Shown in pieces: positions 46,536 to 55,997 of a stretch of DNA of 64,000 nt. Made by a program: the position numbers and the translations under genes. The notes below the pieces were generated by a model. The model did not search any database. It was given only the letters and a program-made list of their open reading frames with translations, and was not told where the DNA came from. The stretch is from positions 1 through 64,000 of the forward strand of contig NZ_SMGI01000006.1 of NCBI RefSeq assembly GCF_004346845.1. The letters are read 5' to 3'. The stretch's first letter is position 1. The number at the start of each line of letters is the position of its first letter. Origin of the DNA: Winogradskyella wandonensis (GTDB lineage Bacteria > Bacteroidota > Bacteroidia > Flavobacteriales > Flavobacteriaceae).

Positions 46536-47141
46536 TTATAGCCTATTAATAAGACGATTATGAATTTCTTTTACCTGAAGTTCGACCATAGCTAAATGGT
46601 CATTACGAATTACAAAGTGAGATTTTTTTATCTTTTCGTCGTCGGAAAGTTGGTTCTCGATAATTTCTAAAACCGATGCCTTAGAAACACTATCGCGCTT
46701 CATTACTCGTTTTATACGTTCTTGTTTGTTAGCTACAACTGTAATGATATAATCGTATTGATTTTCAAGATTATTTTCAAATATAATTGCCACCTCTTTT
46801 AAAATGTAAGGCGTATTTTGTTTTGCTAACCAACGTGAAAAATGACTAGCAACTTTGGGATGAACTATTACATTCATCTTTGAAAGTAATCCCTTGTTTT
46901 TAAATATTTGATTTCTTAAAAACGAACGGTTTAGCTTACCATCTTTATAAGCACTTTCACCAAATAAAGCAATTAATTTACGCTTTATAACCTTAGAACG
47001 ATTCATTAAGGCTTTTGCTTCTTTATCTGCATAATAAACAGGTACGCCAAGTTTTTCGAAATAGTTTGCAACAGTAGTTTTACCACTTCCTATTCCACCT
47101 GTTATACCAACAATCATTGTATTGCTCTCTTGGATATTCAT
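46536..47141 (-). CDS. coaE: Dephospho-CoA kinase
   Basis: This 201-residue kinase phosphorylates dephospho-CoA to CoA. Walker A is GGIGSGKTTV, then VPVYYADKEAKALM with the catalytic Asp, and VVHPKV-type (here VIVHPKV) and KEVAIIFEN. The ATG at 47141 overlaps the stop of the YbbR-like gene (ATGA), which suggests translational coupling. An ATG at 47117 is closer to the usual family start. It is last in the GT2-YbbR-coaE run. Confidence 0.95.
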   Translation of the reverse strand: MNIQESNTMIVGITGGIGSGKTTVANYFEKLGVPVYYADKEAKALMNRSKVIKRKLIALFGESAYKDGKLNRSFLRNQIFKNKGLLSKMNVIVHPKVASHFSRWLAKQNTPYILKEVAIIFENNLENQYDYIITVVANKQERIKRVMKRDSVSKASVLEIIENQLSDDEKIKKSHFVIRNDHLAMVELQVKEIHNRLINRL

Positions 47142-48100
47142 TCAGAAATGATAAATTCAATTTTGTTTTGAAGTAGCCTTGCGCTTTTTACAAGAGCAGG
47201 TTTTTTGGTTATTTGAAGCTCTAAACTACGCTGTTCTTGGTAATTAAAACGATTAAAGTCGCAAACTACTTTAAAATCCTCTTTTTTTACATTTTTAAAA
47301 CTTTCGATATCGACATAGAAGATTAAATCTACATCCTTTGGAAAATAATTAATAGTTTTTTCTGCTGGTTTATTAATAAGCTCTACAGGAATAGAGAATT
47401 GGCCTTCTGTAAAACGTCTTACATTACCTTTAACTTCTAGCTGATTTGGAATAATATCCAGAGCCTCAACATCATTTTTAAGTTTTACAATTTCAGAAAT
47501 ATCACTATTAACGCCTTTTAACTCTAATACTTCTGTGTTTAAAAACTGAATCGTATCTATCTGTTTTTTAGAGCCTACTATTTTTACACTATCAAATTCT
47601 AATTTAACCTTATCGATGACATCATAACCTAAGGCATAATCGATTTCTGAAATAAACTTTACTGGTACTTTTTTAGAAGCCAACAAATCGTAATTATAAA
47701 AAATGGTGTCTGGCTTTACTTCTGAAATTTCTATGGAGTTACCGAAGATTTTTTTTATTTGATACCTGTTATTTCTAAGGATATAAATAAAATTCTTAGC
47801 TGTTTTTTGGGCGTCTTTTTGTGCATCTATTTTTAAACTTTTGGACGCATTAAAGAAATATGGAAGTAAGTTAAAGCCTTTGGCATTTATAACAACTTTA
47901 GCCCGTGTTGTATCGTCGAGAATTACCACCTCATCGTCTAAATTACTTAATTCTACACGTAATGTTATTTCTTGATTATACGTCTGAGATAGCTTTGTTA
48001 GTATCAAAAAAAAGAAAGCTATAAATAGAAATAAACTAAATCGCTTTAAATTTCTATTTTTTAACTTCTTAAGACTATATGTAATAAAGTTCTTTTTCAC
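47138..48100 (-). CDS. YbbR/CdaR-like membrane-anchored protein
   Basis: This 320-residue protein has one N-terminal helix at about residues 22-40 and three or so YbbR-like beta domains. The region VELSNLDDEVVILDDTTRAKVVINAKG is typical. In Firmicutes the related CdaR regulates a diadenylate cyclase, but no CdaA is next to this gene. It begins at GTG, and the codon overlaps the glycosyltransferase stop (GTGA). It ends in ATGA overlap with coaE. Confidence 0.82.
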   Translation of the reverse strand: MKKNFITYSLKKLKNRNLKRFSLFLFIAFFFLILTKLSQTYNQEITLRVELSNLDDEVVILDDTTRAKVVINAKGFNLLPYFFNASKSLKIDAQKDAQKTAKNFIYILRNNRYQIKKIFGNSIEISEVKPDTIFYNYDLLASKKVPVKFISEIDYALGYDVIDKVKLEFDSVKIVGSKKQIDTIQFLNTEVLELKGVNSDISEIVKLKNDVEALDIIPNQLEVKGNVRRFTEGQFSIPVELINKPAEKTINYFPKDVDLIFYVDIESFKNVKKEDFKVVCDFNRFNYQEQRSLELQITKKPALVKSARLLQNKIEFIISE

Positions 48101-49104
48101 TTAAAGAATAAATACGGGAAGATTTCATTTGGTTGTTTTTTTGATAAAAGTAACCTTATTGTAGATTTTATAAAACCTAAGCCGTAGCCTAAAAATTGTA
48201 TTAATACTGCTGGTATTGTTAAAAATGCAACTTTTACATTTTTAGTTTCAATAAAAGAACTGACCAAAATTAAGCTAATGTAAATTAAATAGATGTATAT
48301 AAAATAAAATATCGCAAAGAAAGACAACACAATAGAAATTATTAAACCTATTGTAAATAAAGAAGGCAACCAGTATGCCATTTTACGTGAGCTTGGATGC
48401 CATTTGTTTAATATAGGTCTAACTTGACCAAATTTATTAACCTGTTTATAAAATTTATACCAAGATATTCTACGCTTATGATAAACGTAGGCTTTACTAA
48501 TCAATCCTGTTTTATAGCCTTTATCTCTTAATCTCAATACTAAATCTGGGTCTTCCCCAGGATGAATCTTACCAAAACCACCACTAATCTCGAAAGTTTC
48601 TTTAGACAATCCCATATTAAAACTTCGAGGTTCAAAGTCTTTTTTGGCACCATCGCCGCCCCTAATTCCGCCAGTAGTTAAATAAGAAGTCATAGAAAAA
48701 TTAATTGCTTTTTGTAAGTCGCTAAATGACCTATCGGCTGCATCTGGACCACCAAAACAATGGGTGAAATTTTCACTTAGATAAGTGTTTACTTCTTTAA
48801 GATACTGTCTAGGTAGTAAAACATCGGAATCTAATATGATAAAATAGTTGCCCTTTGCTCTCTGCATACCATAATTTCGAGAATCACCTGGGCCAGAATT
48901 TGGCTTAAAAAAATATGAAATATTTAATCTATCCGCATACTTATTTACGACATCTTTTGAATGATTTATTGACCCATCTTCGACTATAACTATTTCGTAA
49001 TCAGAATTCCAATCGAGATGTAGAAAACTCTCTAATAGTTCTTCTATCTCTTTTGGCCTGTTATAAACTGGGATAATAAAAGAATAGTTTATTGGCTGCT
49101 CCAT
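48097..49104 (-). CDS. Family 2 glycosyltransferase
   Basis: This 335-residue enzyme has the GT-A signature: YSFIIPVYNRPKEIEELLESFL at the start, VEDGSI for nucleotide binding, ILDSDV as the DxD motif, and GEDPDLVLRLRDKGYK, near the acceptor site. Two to three hydrophobic helices lie near 250-300, so it is membrane-attached. The product (polysaccharide, glycolipid or glycoprotein) is unknown. It heads a three-gene run with YbbR and coaE. Confidence 0.92.
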   Translation of the reverse strand: MEQPINYSFIIPVYNRPKEIEELLESFLHLDWNSDYEIVIVEDGSINHSKDVVNKYADRLNISYFFKPNSGPGDSRNYGMQRAKGNYFIILDSDVLLPRQYLKEVNTYLSENFTHCFGGPDAADRSFSDLQKAINFSMTSYLTTGGIRGGDGAKKDFEPRSFNMGLSKETFEISGGFGKIHPGEDPDLVLRLRDKGYKTGLISKAYVYHKRRISWYKFYKQVNKFGQVRPILNKWHPSSRKMAYWLPSLFTIGLIISIVLSFFAIFYFIYIYLIYISLILVSSFIETKNVKVAFLTIPAVLIQFLGYGLGFIKSTIRLLLSKKQPNEIFPYLFFK

Positions 49105-49131
49105 ATAGGCAAATGTAACTATTGTATGCAG

Positions 49132-49158
49132 AAAAAGCTATCCAAGAGATAGCTTTTA
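49132..49158 (-). terminator. Terminator after fabI
   Basis: On the minus strand AAAGCTATC and GATAGCTTT pair around a short loop, followed by T residues. It lies 22 bases beyond the fabI stop, between fabI and the glycosyltransferase gene. Confidence 0.8.
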
Positions 49159-49179
49159 GTTCTAAATAAACGGTATACT

Positions 49180-49998
49180 TTAGGGCTTATCTACAAAAGC
49201 TTCCATAACAGCATCACTTACGCCCATGTTACTGAACCCACCATCGTTAAATAAATTTTGAAGTGTCACACGCTTAGTCAAGTCACTAAATAAAGTTACC
49301 GTGTAATTAGCACAATCTAAAGCCGTAGCATTACCTAATGGTGACATTTTTTCGGCATAGGCGATAAATCCATCAAATCCCTTTACACCTTGTCCAGCAG
49401 TTGTTGGGGTTGGCGATTGAGAAATTGTATTTACTCTAACTTTTTTATCACGTCCAAAGAAATAGCCAAAACTACGTGCAATACTTTCTAAATATGCTTT
49501 ATTGTCGGCCATGTCGTTATAATCTGGGAAAACACGTTGTGCTGCCATATAGGTTAATGCAACAATACTTCCCCATTCGTTCATAGCATCTGCTTTATAT
49601 AAAGTCTGCATTACTTTATGGAAAGACATCGCAGAGACATCTGTTCCTTTCTGGGTCCAATCGTACTTTTGATTTGTGTAAGCTCTTCCTTTACGAACGT
49701 TTACAGACATACCAATAGAATGTAAAACAAAGTCTATTTTACCGCCAAGAATCTCCATAGATTTTTCGACTAGGTTCTGTAAGTCTTCCTCAGATGTTGC
49801 ATCTGCCGGAATTATTTGCGAACCCGTTTTTTCTGCCAATTCATTAATTTGTCCCATACGCATGGCAATAGGCGCATTTGTAAGTACAAATTCTCCACCT
49901 TCTTCATGGACACGTTCTGCTGTTTTCCAAGCAATAGAGTTAGGGTCTAGTGCTCCAAAAATAATTCCTTTTTTTCCCTTTAATAAGTTATATGACAT
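49180..49998 (-). CDS. fabI: Enoyl-ACP reductase (NADH) FabI
   Basis: This 272-residue short-chain reductase performs the last step of each fatty-acid elongation cycle. The nucleotide-binding GALDPNSIAWKTA and the active-site pattern YNDMADNK (Tyr-6-Lys) are visible, with the upstream YMAAQRVFPDY corresponding to the usual LSYLG region. It is the target of triclosan and related inhibitors in other bacteria. A TATATTTG box lies about 35 bases upstream. Confidence 0.95.
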   Translation of the reverse strand: MSYNLLKGKKGIIFGALDPNSIAWKTAERVHEEGGEFVLTNAPIAMRMGQINELAEKTGSQIIPADATSEEDLQNLVEKSMEILGGKIDFVLHSIGMSVNVRKGRAYTNQKYDWTQKGTDVSAMSFHKVMQTLYKADAMNEWGSIVALTYMAAQRVFPDYNDMADNKAYLESIARSFGYFFGRDKKVRVNTISQSPTPTTAGQGVKGFDGFIAYAEKMSPLGNATALDCANYTVTLFSDLTKRVTLQNLFNDGGFSNMGVSDAVMEAFVDKP

Positions 49999-50043
49999 AA
50001 TTGATTATGTTGGTTTTATCGGTTTTAAAATTCAAATATACTA

Positions 50044-51696
50044 TTAATTCAGTAACTGTTTTGCATGTGCAATAGCAGACTCTGTAATGTTTGCTCCACC
50101 GAGCATTTGTGCTAATTCTACAATTCGGTCGTCTTGCGTTAAGAGTTTCATATTGGTCTGAGTAACATCATCAACATCAGTTTTAAACACTTTGTAATGC
50201 CAATCTCCTTTAGAAGCTATCTGAGGTAAGTGTGTAATAGAAAAGACCTGCATATGTTTGCTCATTTGCTTCATAATATCACCCATTTTATCCGAAATTT
50301 CTCCAGACACGCCTGTATCTATTTCATCGAACATAATGGTTGGTAACTTTACATAATTAGCCAGAATGGATTTTATGGCTAACATAATTCGGGAAAGCTC
50401 TCCTCCTGAAGCGGATTTTTTTAGCTCTAAAAATTGACCGCCTTTATTCGCTGTAAATAAAAAATGGAGATTATTTTTTCCGTTATATTTAAAATCTTCG
50501 ACTTTATCTAGTTGAATATTAAACCTAGCATTGGGCATACCTAATTGTTTTAGGATACCTTCTAAACTTGAAATTAATTTTGGAATGGCCGTTTCTCTTT
50601 TTACACTAACTTCCGTGGCTAGCTTATCTAAATATGCCTTTGAGGTTTCAATTTTAGATTTTATCGAGGAAATATCGGCATCTAGATTTTCTGAAGCGCT
50701 CACCTTTTCTGTGAGCTCTTCTTTAATCTTTATAAGCTCAGACACCTCTGCAACAGAATGCTTTTGTAGTAGATTATTAATTACTAATAGTTTACCATTA
50801 ACCTTATCTAATTCTTCTGGGTCTGCTGATAACTGACCTTCCAAATTATCTAATTCTAAAAGTACATCATCCAATTCAATAGCGACACTCTCTATCCGTT
50901 CTTTTATAGAAGCGTATTGTTTACTAAAATTGCTAATATTAGAAAACTGGCGCTTTATCTCGTTAAGCCTTTCTATTGCTCCTACATCTTCATCTTCTAA
51001 TAGCGACTTTGAATAGCCAATAACTTCGTTAATAACCTCTACATTATTAAGTTGTTCGTAGGATGCTTCCAACTCTTCTAGCTCACCGTCTTTAAGTTGG
51101 GCATCGTTTAATTCATTCAGTAAAAAAGCATTATAATCGTATTCCTTTTTGGCTTCAATAAGATTTGCCTCTAGTTGACTTAGTTCTTGAATAAGCGTTC
51201 TGTAGTTCTTTAGTTCTAACTTATAGTCTTTTAATACCTCTTTGTTTCGAGCCAAGGCATCGATAACCTTAAACTGAAAATCGTCATCTACCAACTGTAA
51301 TGTTTGATGCTGAGAATGTATATCTAAAAGATGAGCGCTTAACGCATTTAAACTATCTAGTGTAACAGGCGTATCGTTTACAAAAGCACGAGATTTTCCT
51401 GAAGGCAGAATCTCTCTTCGAATAATTGTTTGTGGGTCGTAATCTAAATCGTTTTCAACAAAAACAGATTTTAAGTCGTAGTTTGCTATATCGAAAACGG
51501 CTTCTATAACGCATTTTTTTGAATTATCTTTAATTTGGCTTAAATCTGCACGTTTTCCCAATACAAGAGACAAACCTCCTAAAAGAATAGACTTACCAGC
51601 TCCTGTTTCTCCTGTAATAATAGAGAAACCATTATTAAAATTGATGTCTAATGCATCAATTAAAGCAAAGTTGGATATACTTAGAGAGGTTAACAA
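50044..51696 (-). CDS. recN: DNA repair protein RecN
   Basis: This 550-residue SMC-like ATPase helps double-strand-break repair. Walker A is ITGETGAGKSILLGGL, a coiled coil spans about residues 150-360, the ABC signature is SGGELSRIMLAIKSIL, Walker B is TIMFDEIDTGVSGE, and the D-loop is nearby. The only start available is TTG 51696, giving MLTSLSISNFALIDAL; an in-frame stop lies just upstream. It follows the DUF4835 gene by 70 bases. Confidence 0.96.
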   Translation of the reverse strand: MLTSLSISNFALIDALDINFNNGFSIITGETGAGKSILLGGLSLVLGKRADLSQIKDNSKKCVIEAVFDIANYDLKSVFVENDLDYDPQTIIRREILPSGKSRAFVNDTPVTLDSLNALSAHLLDIHSQHQTLQLVDDDFQFKVIDALARNKEVLKDYKLELKNYRTLIQELSQLEANLIEAKKEYDYNAFLLNELNDAQLKDGELEELEASYEQLNNVEVINEVIGYSKSLLEDEDVGAIERLNEIKRQFSNISNFSKQYASIKERIESVAIELDDVLLELDNLEGQLSADPEELDKVNGKLLVINNLLQKHSVAEVSELIKIKEELTEKVSASENLDADISSIKSKIETSKAYLDKLATEVSVKRETAIPKLISSLEGILKQLGMPNARFNIQLDKVEDFKYNGKNNLHFLFTANKGGQFLELKKSASGGELSRIMLAIKSILANYVKLPTIMFDEIDTGVSGEISDKMGDIMKQMSKHMQVFSITHLPQIASKGDWHYKVFKTDVDDVTQTNMKLLTQDDRIVELAQMLGGANITESAIAHAKQLLN

Positions 51697-51766
51697 GTTA
51701 TAGCGTTTTAATCTTTACAAAGCTACACTTTGCGATTAATAAAACGAAAATTCAAAACGAAAAAAA

Positions 51767-52654
51767 TTAGAATTTAATCTTGTTCCATTTTGACGCATGT
51801 ATAGGTGCAATTTTATTTAGTGTATTAATAAGACTTGTAATACTTACTTGCGGTCCACCACTGAAAATCTTTGAAACTTCGTTAGCTTTAGAATCGAAAA
51901 ATACACGCATTAAAAAAGAATTTGGCCGTCGCGCATGCATTTTTTGTAATTCCATCAACGATGATGATACTTTTTTCTTGCCTTCTGCAACGTTTTTATA
52001 CATAAAGTCCAATCCGTCTCTATGGTAAGTGTACATTACACTTCTAAACTCCTTGTAAGTCGGAGACAACAAATTATCGATTAAAGCAAATCTAGACTGT
52101 AAACCATCTTCTAATTTCCAGCCCGAAAAATTACCTTGCCCAGAGTAGTTAACAATTGTCTGGGCCTGTCTAAAATAATCATCACCACCATTTGGAGCAA
52201 ATGTATCTGCATCCATTCCTAAAATCATGTAAATATGAAATGCTAAGACTGATATTAAATTAGATTCGAATTGATTAGGATTAAAGACTAAATTCTGAAA
52301 TTCTAAATATCTAAATTGAAATTCTTTATCGTTAAACGTGTAAACTGGTGTACTGTAGGTCGACCCAAATACTGGTCTAGATGACTGCACTTGTAAAGTA
52401 GCCGAAAAAGCGTCGTTACTGTAATTTTGTACGTTAATGACCATACTACAATCAATACGCTCTTGGACTTTAAATTTCTTTTCCGTCCATTGTGTGTTAT
52501 TAATAAATTCTGTGAGTTGACGCTCTAAAGTTTGAAAAACTACATTATTATCATTTCCTGTTTGCTGCGCTATTACAGATACAGTACAGTTAAGTTCTTG
52601 TGCAATTCCTAATGAAGAAACAAAACAAAAAATTATTAAAAAATAGTTACGCAT
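51767..52654 (-). CDS. DUF4835 family secreted protein
   Basis: This 295-residue protein has a signal peptide ending near LGIAQ. It matches DUF4835: LNCTVSVIAQQTGNDNNVVFQTLERQLTEFINNTQW near the start, then FQFRYLEFQNLVFNPNQFESNLISVLAFHIYMILGMDADTF and a helical end. Members are restricted to Bacteroidota and have no known activity, but often lie between coaBC and recN as here. The start overlaps the end of coaBC by 8 bases. Confidence 0.88.
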   Translation of the reverse strand: MRNYFLIIFCFVSSLGIAQELNCTVSVIAQQTGNDNNVVFQTLERQLTEFINNTQWTEKKFKVQERIDCSMVINVQNYSNDAFSATLQVQSSRPVFGSTYSTPVYTFNDKEFQFRYLEFQNLVFNPNQFESNLISVLAFHIYMILGMDADTFAPNGGDDYFRQAQTIVNYSGQGNFSGWKLEDGLQSRFALIDNLLSPTYKEFRSVMYTYHRDGLDFMYKNVAEGKKKVSSSLMELQKMHARRPNSFLMRVFFDSKANEVSKIFSGGPQVSITSLINTLNKIAPIHASKWNKIKF

Positions 52655-53858
52655 GTATTTGCTTTAATATTAGTTGCATCAAGTCTTTTGCCACTTCTAT
52701 TTTAGATTTAAGCTCGTTTTCTATAACTTGATTAGATTTGGTAATAAATGTAACTTTATTTGTCGACACACCAAAACCTGCTCCTTTATCTCTTAAAGAA
52801 TTTAGGACTATAATATCTAAATTCTTTTTTTTCAGTTTCTCTTTGGCATGCTCTAACTCGTTGTTTGTTTCTAACGCAAAACCGACAAGAAACTGATGCG
52901 CCTTTGTTTCGCCAAGAGATTTAAGTATGTCCTTAGTTTTTTCTAACTCAATAGTAAACGACGTATCTACCTTTTTTATTTTGTTATCTGCAACAGTCTT
53001 TGGTCTATAATCTGAAACAGCTGCTGATAATATGGCTATGTCTGATGATTTATAGTGCTTTTGAACCTCATTAAACATCTGCTGTGCACTAACAACCGAT
53101 TTAATATCTATTAAAGAATGAGAAACACTTTCCTTGGTTGGCCCAGTAACTAAAATAACCTCTGCACCTAGACTGGCTGCCGCTTTTGCTATTTCGAGTC
53201 CCATTTTACCGCTAGAGTGATTTCCAATAAACCGAACTGGGTCAATAGCTTCGTAAGTTGGACCTGCTGTGAGCAACACTTTTTTTCCTTTTAAAGGTAA
53301 CTTGTTTAAAATATCAGCCTCTATAAAAGCTACAATATCTTCTGGTTCTGCCATCCTACCTTCTCCTACCAACCCACTTGCTAACTCTCCGCTTGTAGCA
53401 GGTATCATAATATTTCCATAGGATTGTAATTTACTAAAAGACGTCTTAGAAGATGCATGCTTATACATATCTAAATCCATGGCTGGTGCAAAATAAACAG
53501 GGCATTTTGCCGATAAATAAGTTGCTAAAAGTAAGTTGTCGCAAGTACCACTAGCCATCTTAGATAAGGTGTTTGCAGTTGCAGGCGCAATAACAAAAAG
53601 GTCTGCCCATAATCCCAATTCTACATGATTATTCCAGACGGCATTATCATCCTCCTCGTTTGTAAATGAAGAGTAAACGGGGTTTTTAGAAAGGGTTGAA
53701 AGTGTAAGCGGTGTTACAAAATCCTTAGAAGCAGGTGTCATCACAACTTTTATGTTGGCACCTGCTTTTATAAATTGTCTTACTAAATGTGCTGTTTTGT
53801 AGGCCGCAATTCCTGCGGTGACACCTAGTAAAATGTTTTTGTCTTTTAGAATAGACAT
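52647..53858 (-). CDS. coaBC: Bifunctional phosphopantothenoylcysteine decarboxylase/synthetase CoaBC
   Basis: This 403-residue enzyme adds cysteine to phosphopantothenate and then decarboxylates it, two steps of CoA synthesis. The N-terminal flavoprotein half has GVTAGIAAYKTAHLVR, NHVELGLWADLFVIAPATANTLSKMASG and FAPAMDLDMY. The C-terminal synthetase half has LLTAGPTYEAIDPVRFIGNHSSGKMG and SDYRPK. Length is normal. coaE lies 6 kb away on the same strand. It is 7 bases after rpoZ. Confidence 0.96.
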   Translation of the reverse strand: MSILKDKNILLGVTAGIAAYKTAHLVRQFIKAGANIKVVMTPASKDFVTPLTLSTLSKNPVYSSFTNEEDDNAVWNNHVELGLWADLFVIAPATANTLSKMASGTCDNLLLATYLSAKCPVYFAPAMDLDMYKHASSKTSFSKLQSYGNIMIPATSGELASGLVGEGRMAEPEDIVAFIEADILNKLPLKGKKVLLTAGPTYEAIDPVRFIGNHSSGKMGLEIAKAAASLGAEVILVTGPTKESVSHSLIDIKSVVSAQQMFNEVQKHYKSSDIAILSAAVSDYRPKTVADNKIKKVDTSFTIELEKTKDILKSLGETKAHQFLVGFALETNNELEHAKEKLKKKNLDIIVLNSLRDKGAGFGVSTNKVTFITKSNQVIENELKSKIEVAKDLMQLILKQIHA

Positions 53859-53865
53859 TATAGAA

Positions 53866-54195
53866 TTATTCCTGAGTGTCTTCCTCAGTATTTCTGTGAT
53901 AAATTCTATCCTCTAACCACTCTTTTACTGCTAATGCATGTGGCTTGGGTAATTTTTCGTAAAATTTTGAAACTTCGATTTGCTCTTTGTTTTCAAAAAT
54001 CTCATCAAGACTATCATTGTAAGTAGCAAACTCTTCGAGCTTATCTACTAACTCTCTTCTGATATCTGTGTTAATCTGCTCTGCACGTTTAGAAATAACA
54101 GAAATCGCCTCGTAAATATTATTCGTTGGCGCATCTATTTCATTTCTGTTATAAGTAACTGTAGTCGTTGGTGCATCTGTTTTTTTTAAATCCAT
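53866..54195 (-). CDS. rpoZ: DNA-directed RNA polymerase omega-like subunit
   Basis: This 109-residue protein has the Rpb6/omega core: TNNIYEAISVISKRAEQINTDIRRELVDKLEEFATYNDSL near residues 25-65. The family stabilises the beta-prime subunit. The Bacteroidota form is divergent from E. coli RpoZ and is sometimes annotated only as an Rpb6-domain protein. It is 7 bases before coaBC and 11 bases after bamD. Confidence 0.85.
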   Translation of the reverse strand: MDLKKTDAPTTTVTYNRNEIDAPTNNIYEAISVISKRAEQINTDIRRELVDKLEEFATYNDSLDEIFENKEQIEVSKFYEKLPKPHALAVKEWLEDRIYHRNTEEDTQE

Positions 54196-54206
54196 ATGTG
54201 TAATGA

Positions 54207-55004
54207 TTAACTTTTACTTTCGTTAATTTTTTCTTTTTCTAATTCTTCCTTTAGTTTTTTAGCCTCTTCTAAATACTTTGTTTCAGGAAAGGCCTTAACC
54301 AAAGCATTATAATCCGCTAAAGCCAATTTTATGCGTTCTTGTTTTAACGCTTCTATACTAAGAATAGCTAAATTATATTCAGAATTAAATTTGTAATACA
54401 AAGCATCTTCTCTTAATGATGTTCCTGGAAAATCTAGTAAGAAATTATTAAATGATTTAATAGAGGCTTTATAATCGTAAATATGATTGTATTGCTTGGC
54501 AATTTCAAAGGCTTTCTTTTCTAACTTAAAATCTAGCTCTTTAACTAACTCATTAGCTTCTGCAAGATATTTAGAGTTTGGATAACTATTTACAAAAAGC
54601 TGAACCTTCTCGATAGCCTTAACTGTTTCTTCTTTATCTTTAGAATAGATTGGCGACTCTTCGTAGTAGCTTTTTGCCGCCAAGAAAGCAGCTTCTTCTG
54701 CTTTTTCACTTTTAGGATACGAACTCACAAACTGCTCGAATCTATAGCCAGATAAGTAATATTGCTCTAATTTATAGAAGCACATAGAGTGCATAAACAT
54801 AAGCTTTTCAGCTTGAGGTTTACCTCGATACTTAGGCACAATTTGCTCAAATAATCTGTTGGCCTTTTTATATTTACCAGCTTCAAAAAGTTCTTCCCCT
54901 GTTTTGTACTTTAAAGCAATATCTTCGGACTTCATAACCTTTTGAAAGTCACTGCAAGAGCTTAAGAGCAAAACTGAAAGTAAGATGTAAACTATTTTTT
55001 TCAT
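54207..55004 (-). CDS. bamD: Outer membrane assembly lipoprotein BamD
   Basis: This 265-residue lipoprotein has the lipobox LLLSSC near residue 16 and several TPR-type repeats (EDIALKYKTGEELFEAGKYKKANRLFEQIVPKYRG, then YYLSGYRFEQFVSSYPKSEKAEEAAFLAAKSYY). It is part of the BAM complex that inserts outer-membrane barrels. The open frame begins 30 bases earlier, but the ATG at 55004 gives the signal peptide. It lies between dapA and rpoZ. Confidence 0.93.
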   Translation of the reverse strand: MKKIVYILLSVLLLSSCSDFQKVMKSEDIALKYKTGEELFEAGKYKKANRLFEQIVPKYRGKPQAEKLMFMHSMCFYKLEQYYLSGYRFEQFVSSYPKSEKAEEAAFLAAKSYYEESPIYSKDKEETVKAIEKVQLFVNSYPNSKYLAEANELVKELDFKLEKKAFEIAKQYNHIYDYKASIKSFNNFLLDFPGTSLREDALYYKFNSEYNLAILSIEALKQERIKLALADYNALVKAFPETKYLEEAKKLKEELEKEKINESKS

Positions 55005-55112
55005 AAATCTAAAACAGTGTGCAAAAGTACGCATTAATAACGGATTTTAAAAACAAATATTTTAAGCTAAAATAGATGCTTCTAGAAATACATTATTTAC
55101 TTTATAAATAGT

Positions 55113-55997
55113 TTAACGTTTACCTAAACGCTCTAGTTCTCTTAAGATTTTGGCTTTTAATTCTGAAGAAGCTTCAACCAATGGTAATCTTACATGCGGT
55201 TTGCTTATATCTAAACCGTTTAAAACTGCTTTAATGCCCGCCGGATTATTCTCAGAAAATATAAGTTGTGTGATTTTCATAAGATTAAAATGTGTTTCGA
55301 AGGCAACCTTAGCGTTACCTGCTACTCCATTTCTAATCATGCCCGAAAACTCTTTAGGAAGCGCTTGACCTATCACAGAAATTACTCCTGCTCCGCCAGC
55401 TAAAGCAACACTTAATGCCAAATCGTCATCTCCAGAAATAATATGAAACCCATCTGGTTTTCCTTTTAATAACTCTAAGTACTGCGACATGTCTCCAGCA
55501 GCTTCTTTAACGGCAATAATATTATTAAAATCTCTAGCTAAGCGCAACGTTGTCTCCGGCAGCATATTTTTAGATGTTCTTCCTGGCACATTGTACAGTA
55601 TGATATCCACTGGAGAAACTTCTGCAATTGCCTTAAAATGCTGATATAAACCTTCTTGTGTCGGTTTACTATAATATGGTGAGACAGACAATATAGCGTC
55701 GATATTGGATAAGTCTGTTGATTTAATTTCTTCGATTACGGTTTGCGTGTTATTGCCGCCAATACCTAACACAAGTGGTAATCTTCCATTATTAACTTTT
55801 ACGATATGCCCAATAATATCTTTCTTTTCATTGGCTGTAATAGTTACACTTTCTCCTGTTGTACCGCTAATGACTAAATATTCTACTCCGTTAGCAATAT
55901 TATACTCTACTAATTGTGTTAATGCCTCGAAATCGATTGATAAATCAGATTTAAAAGGTGTAATTAACGCAACGCCTGTTCCGATAAACTTACTCAT
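55113..55997 (-). CDS. dapA: 4-hydroxy-tetrahydrodipicolinate synthase
   Basis: This 294-residue enzyme condenses pyruvate and aspartate semialdehyde, the first step to lysine and diaminopimelate. Motifs: GVALITPFK, VISGTTGES, ILYNVPGRTS with the catalytic Tyr, IIAVKEAAGD with the Schiff-base Lys near 165, and GDDDLAL. The ATG overlaps the stop of the DUF6913 gene by one base, so translation is coupled. Confidence 0.96.
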   Translation of the reverse strand: MSKFIGTGVALITPFKSDLSIDFEALTQLVEYNIANGVEYLVISGTTGESVTITANEKKDIIGHIVKVNNGRLPLVLGIGGNNTQTVIEEIKSTDLSNIDAILSVSPYYSKPTQEGLYQHFKAIAEVSPVDIILYNVPGRTSKNMLPETTLRLARDFNNIIAVKEAAGDMSQYLELLKGKPDGFHIISGDDDLALSVALAGGAGVISVIGQALPKEFSGMIRNGVAGNAKVAFETHFNLMKITQLIFSENNPAGIKAVLNGLDISKPHVRLPLVEASSELKAKILRELERLGKR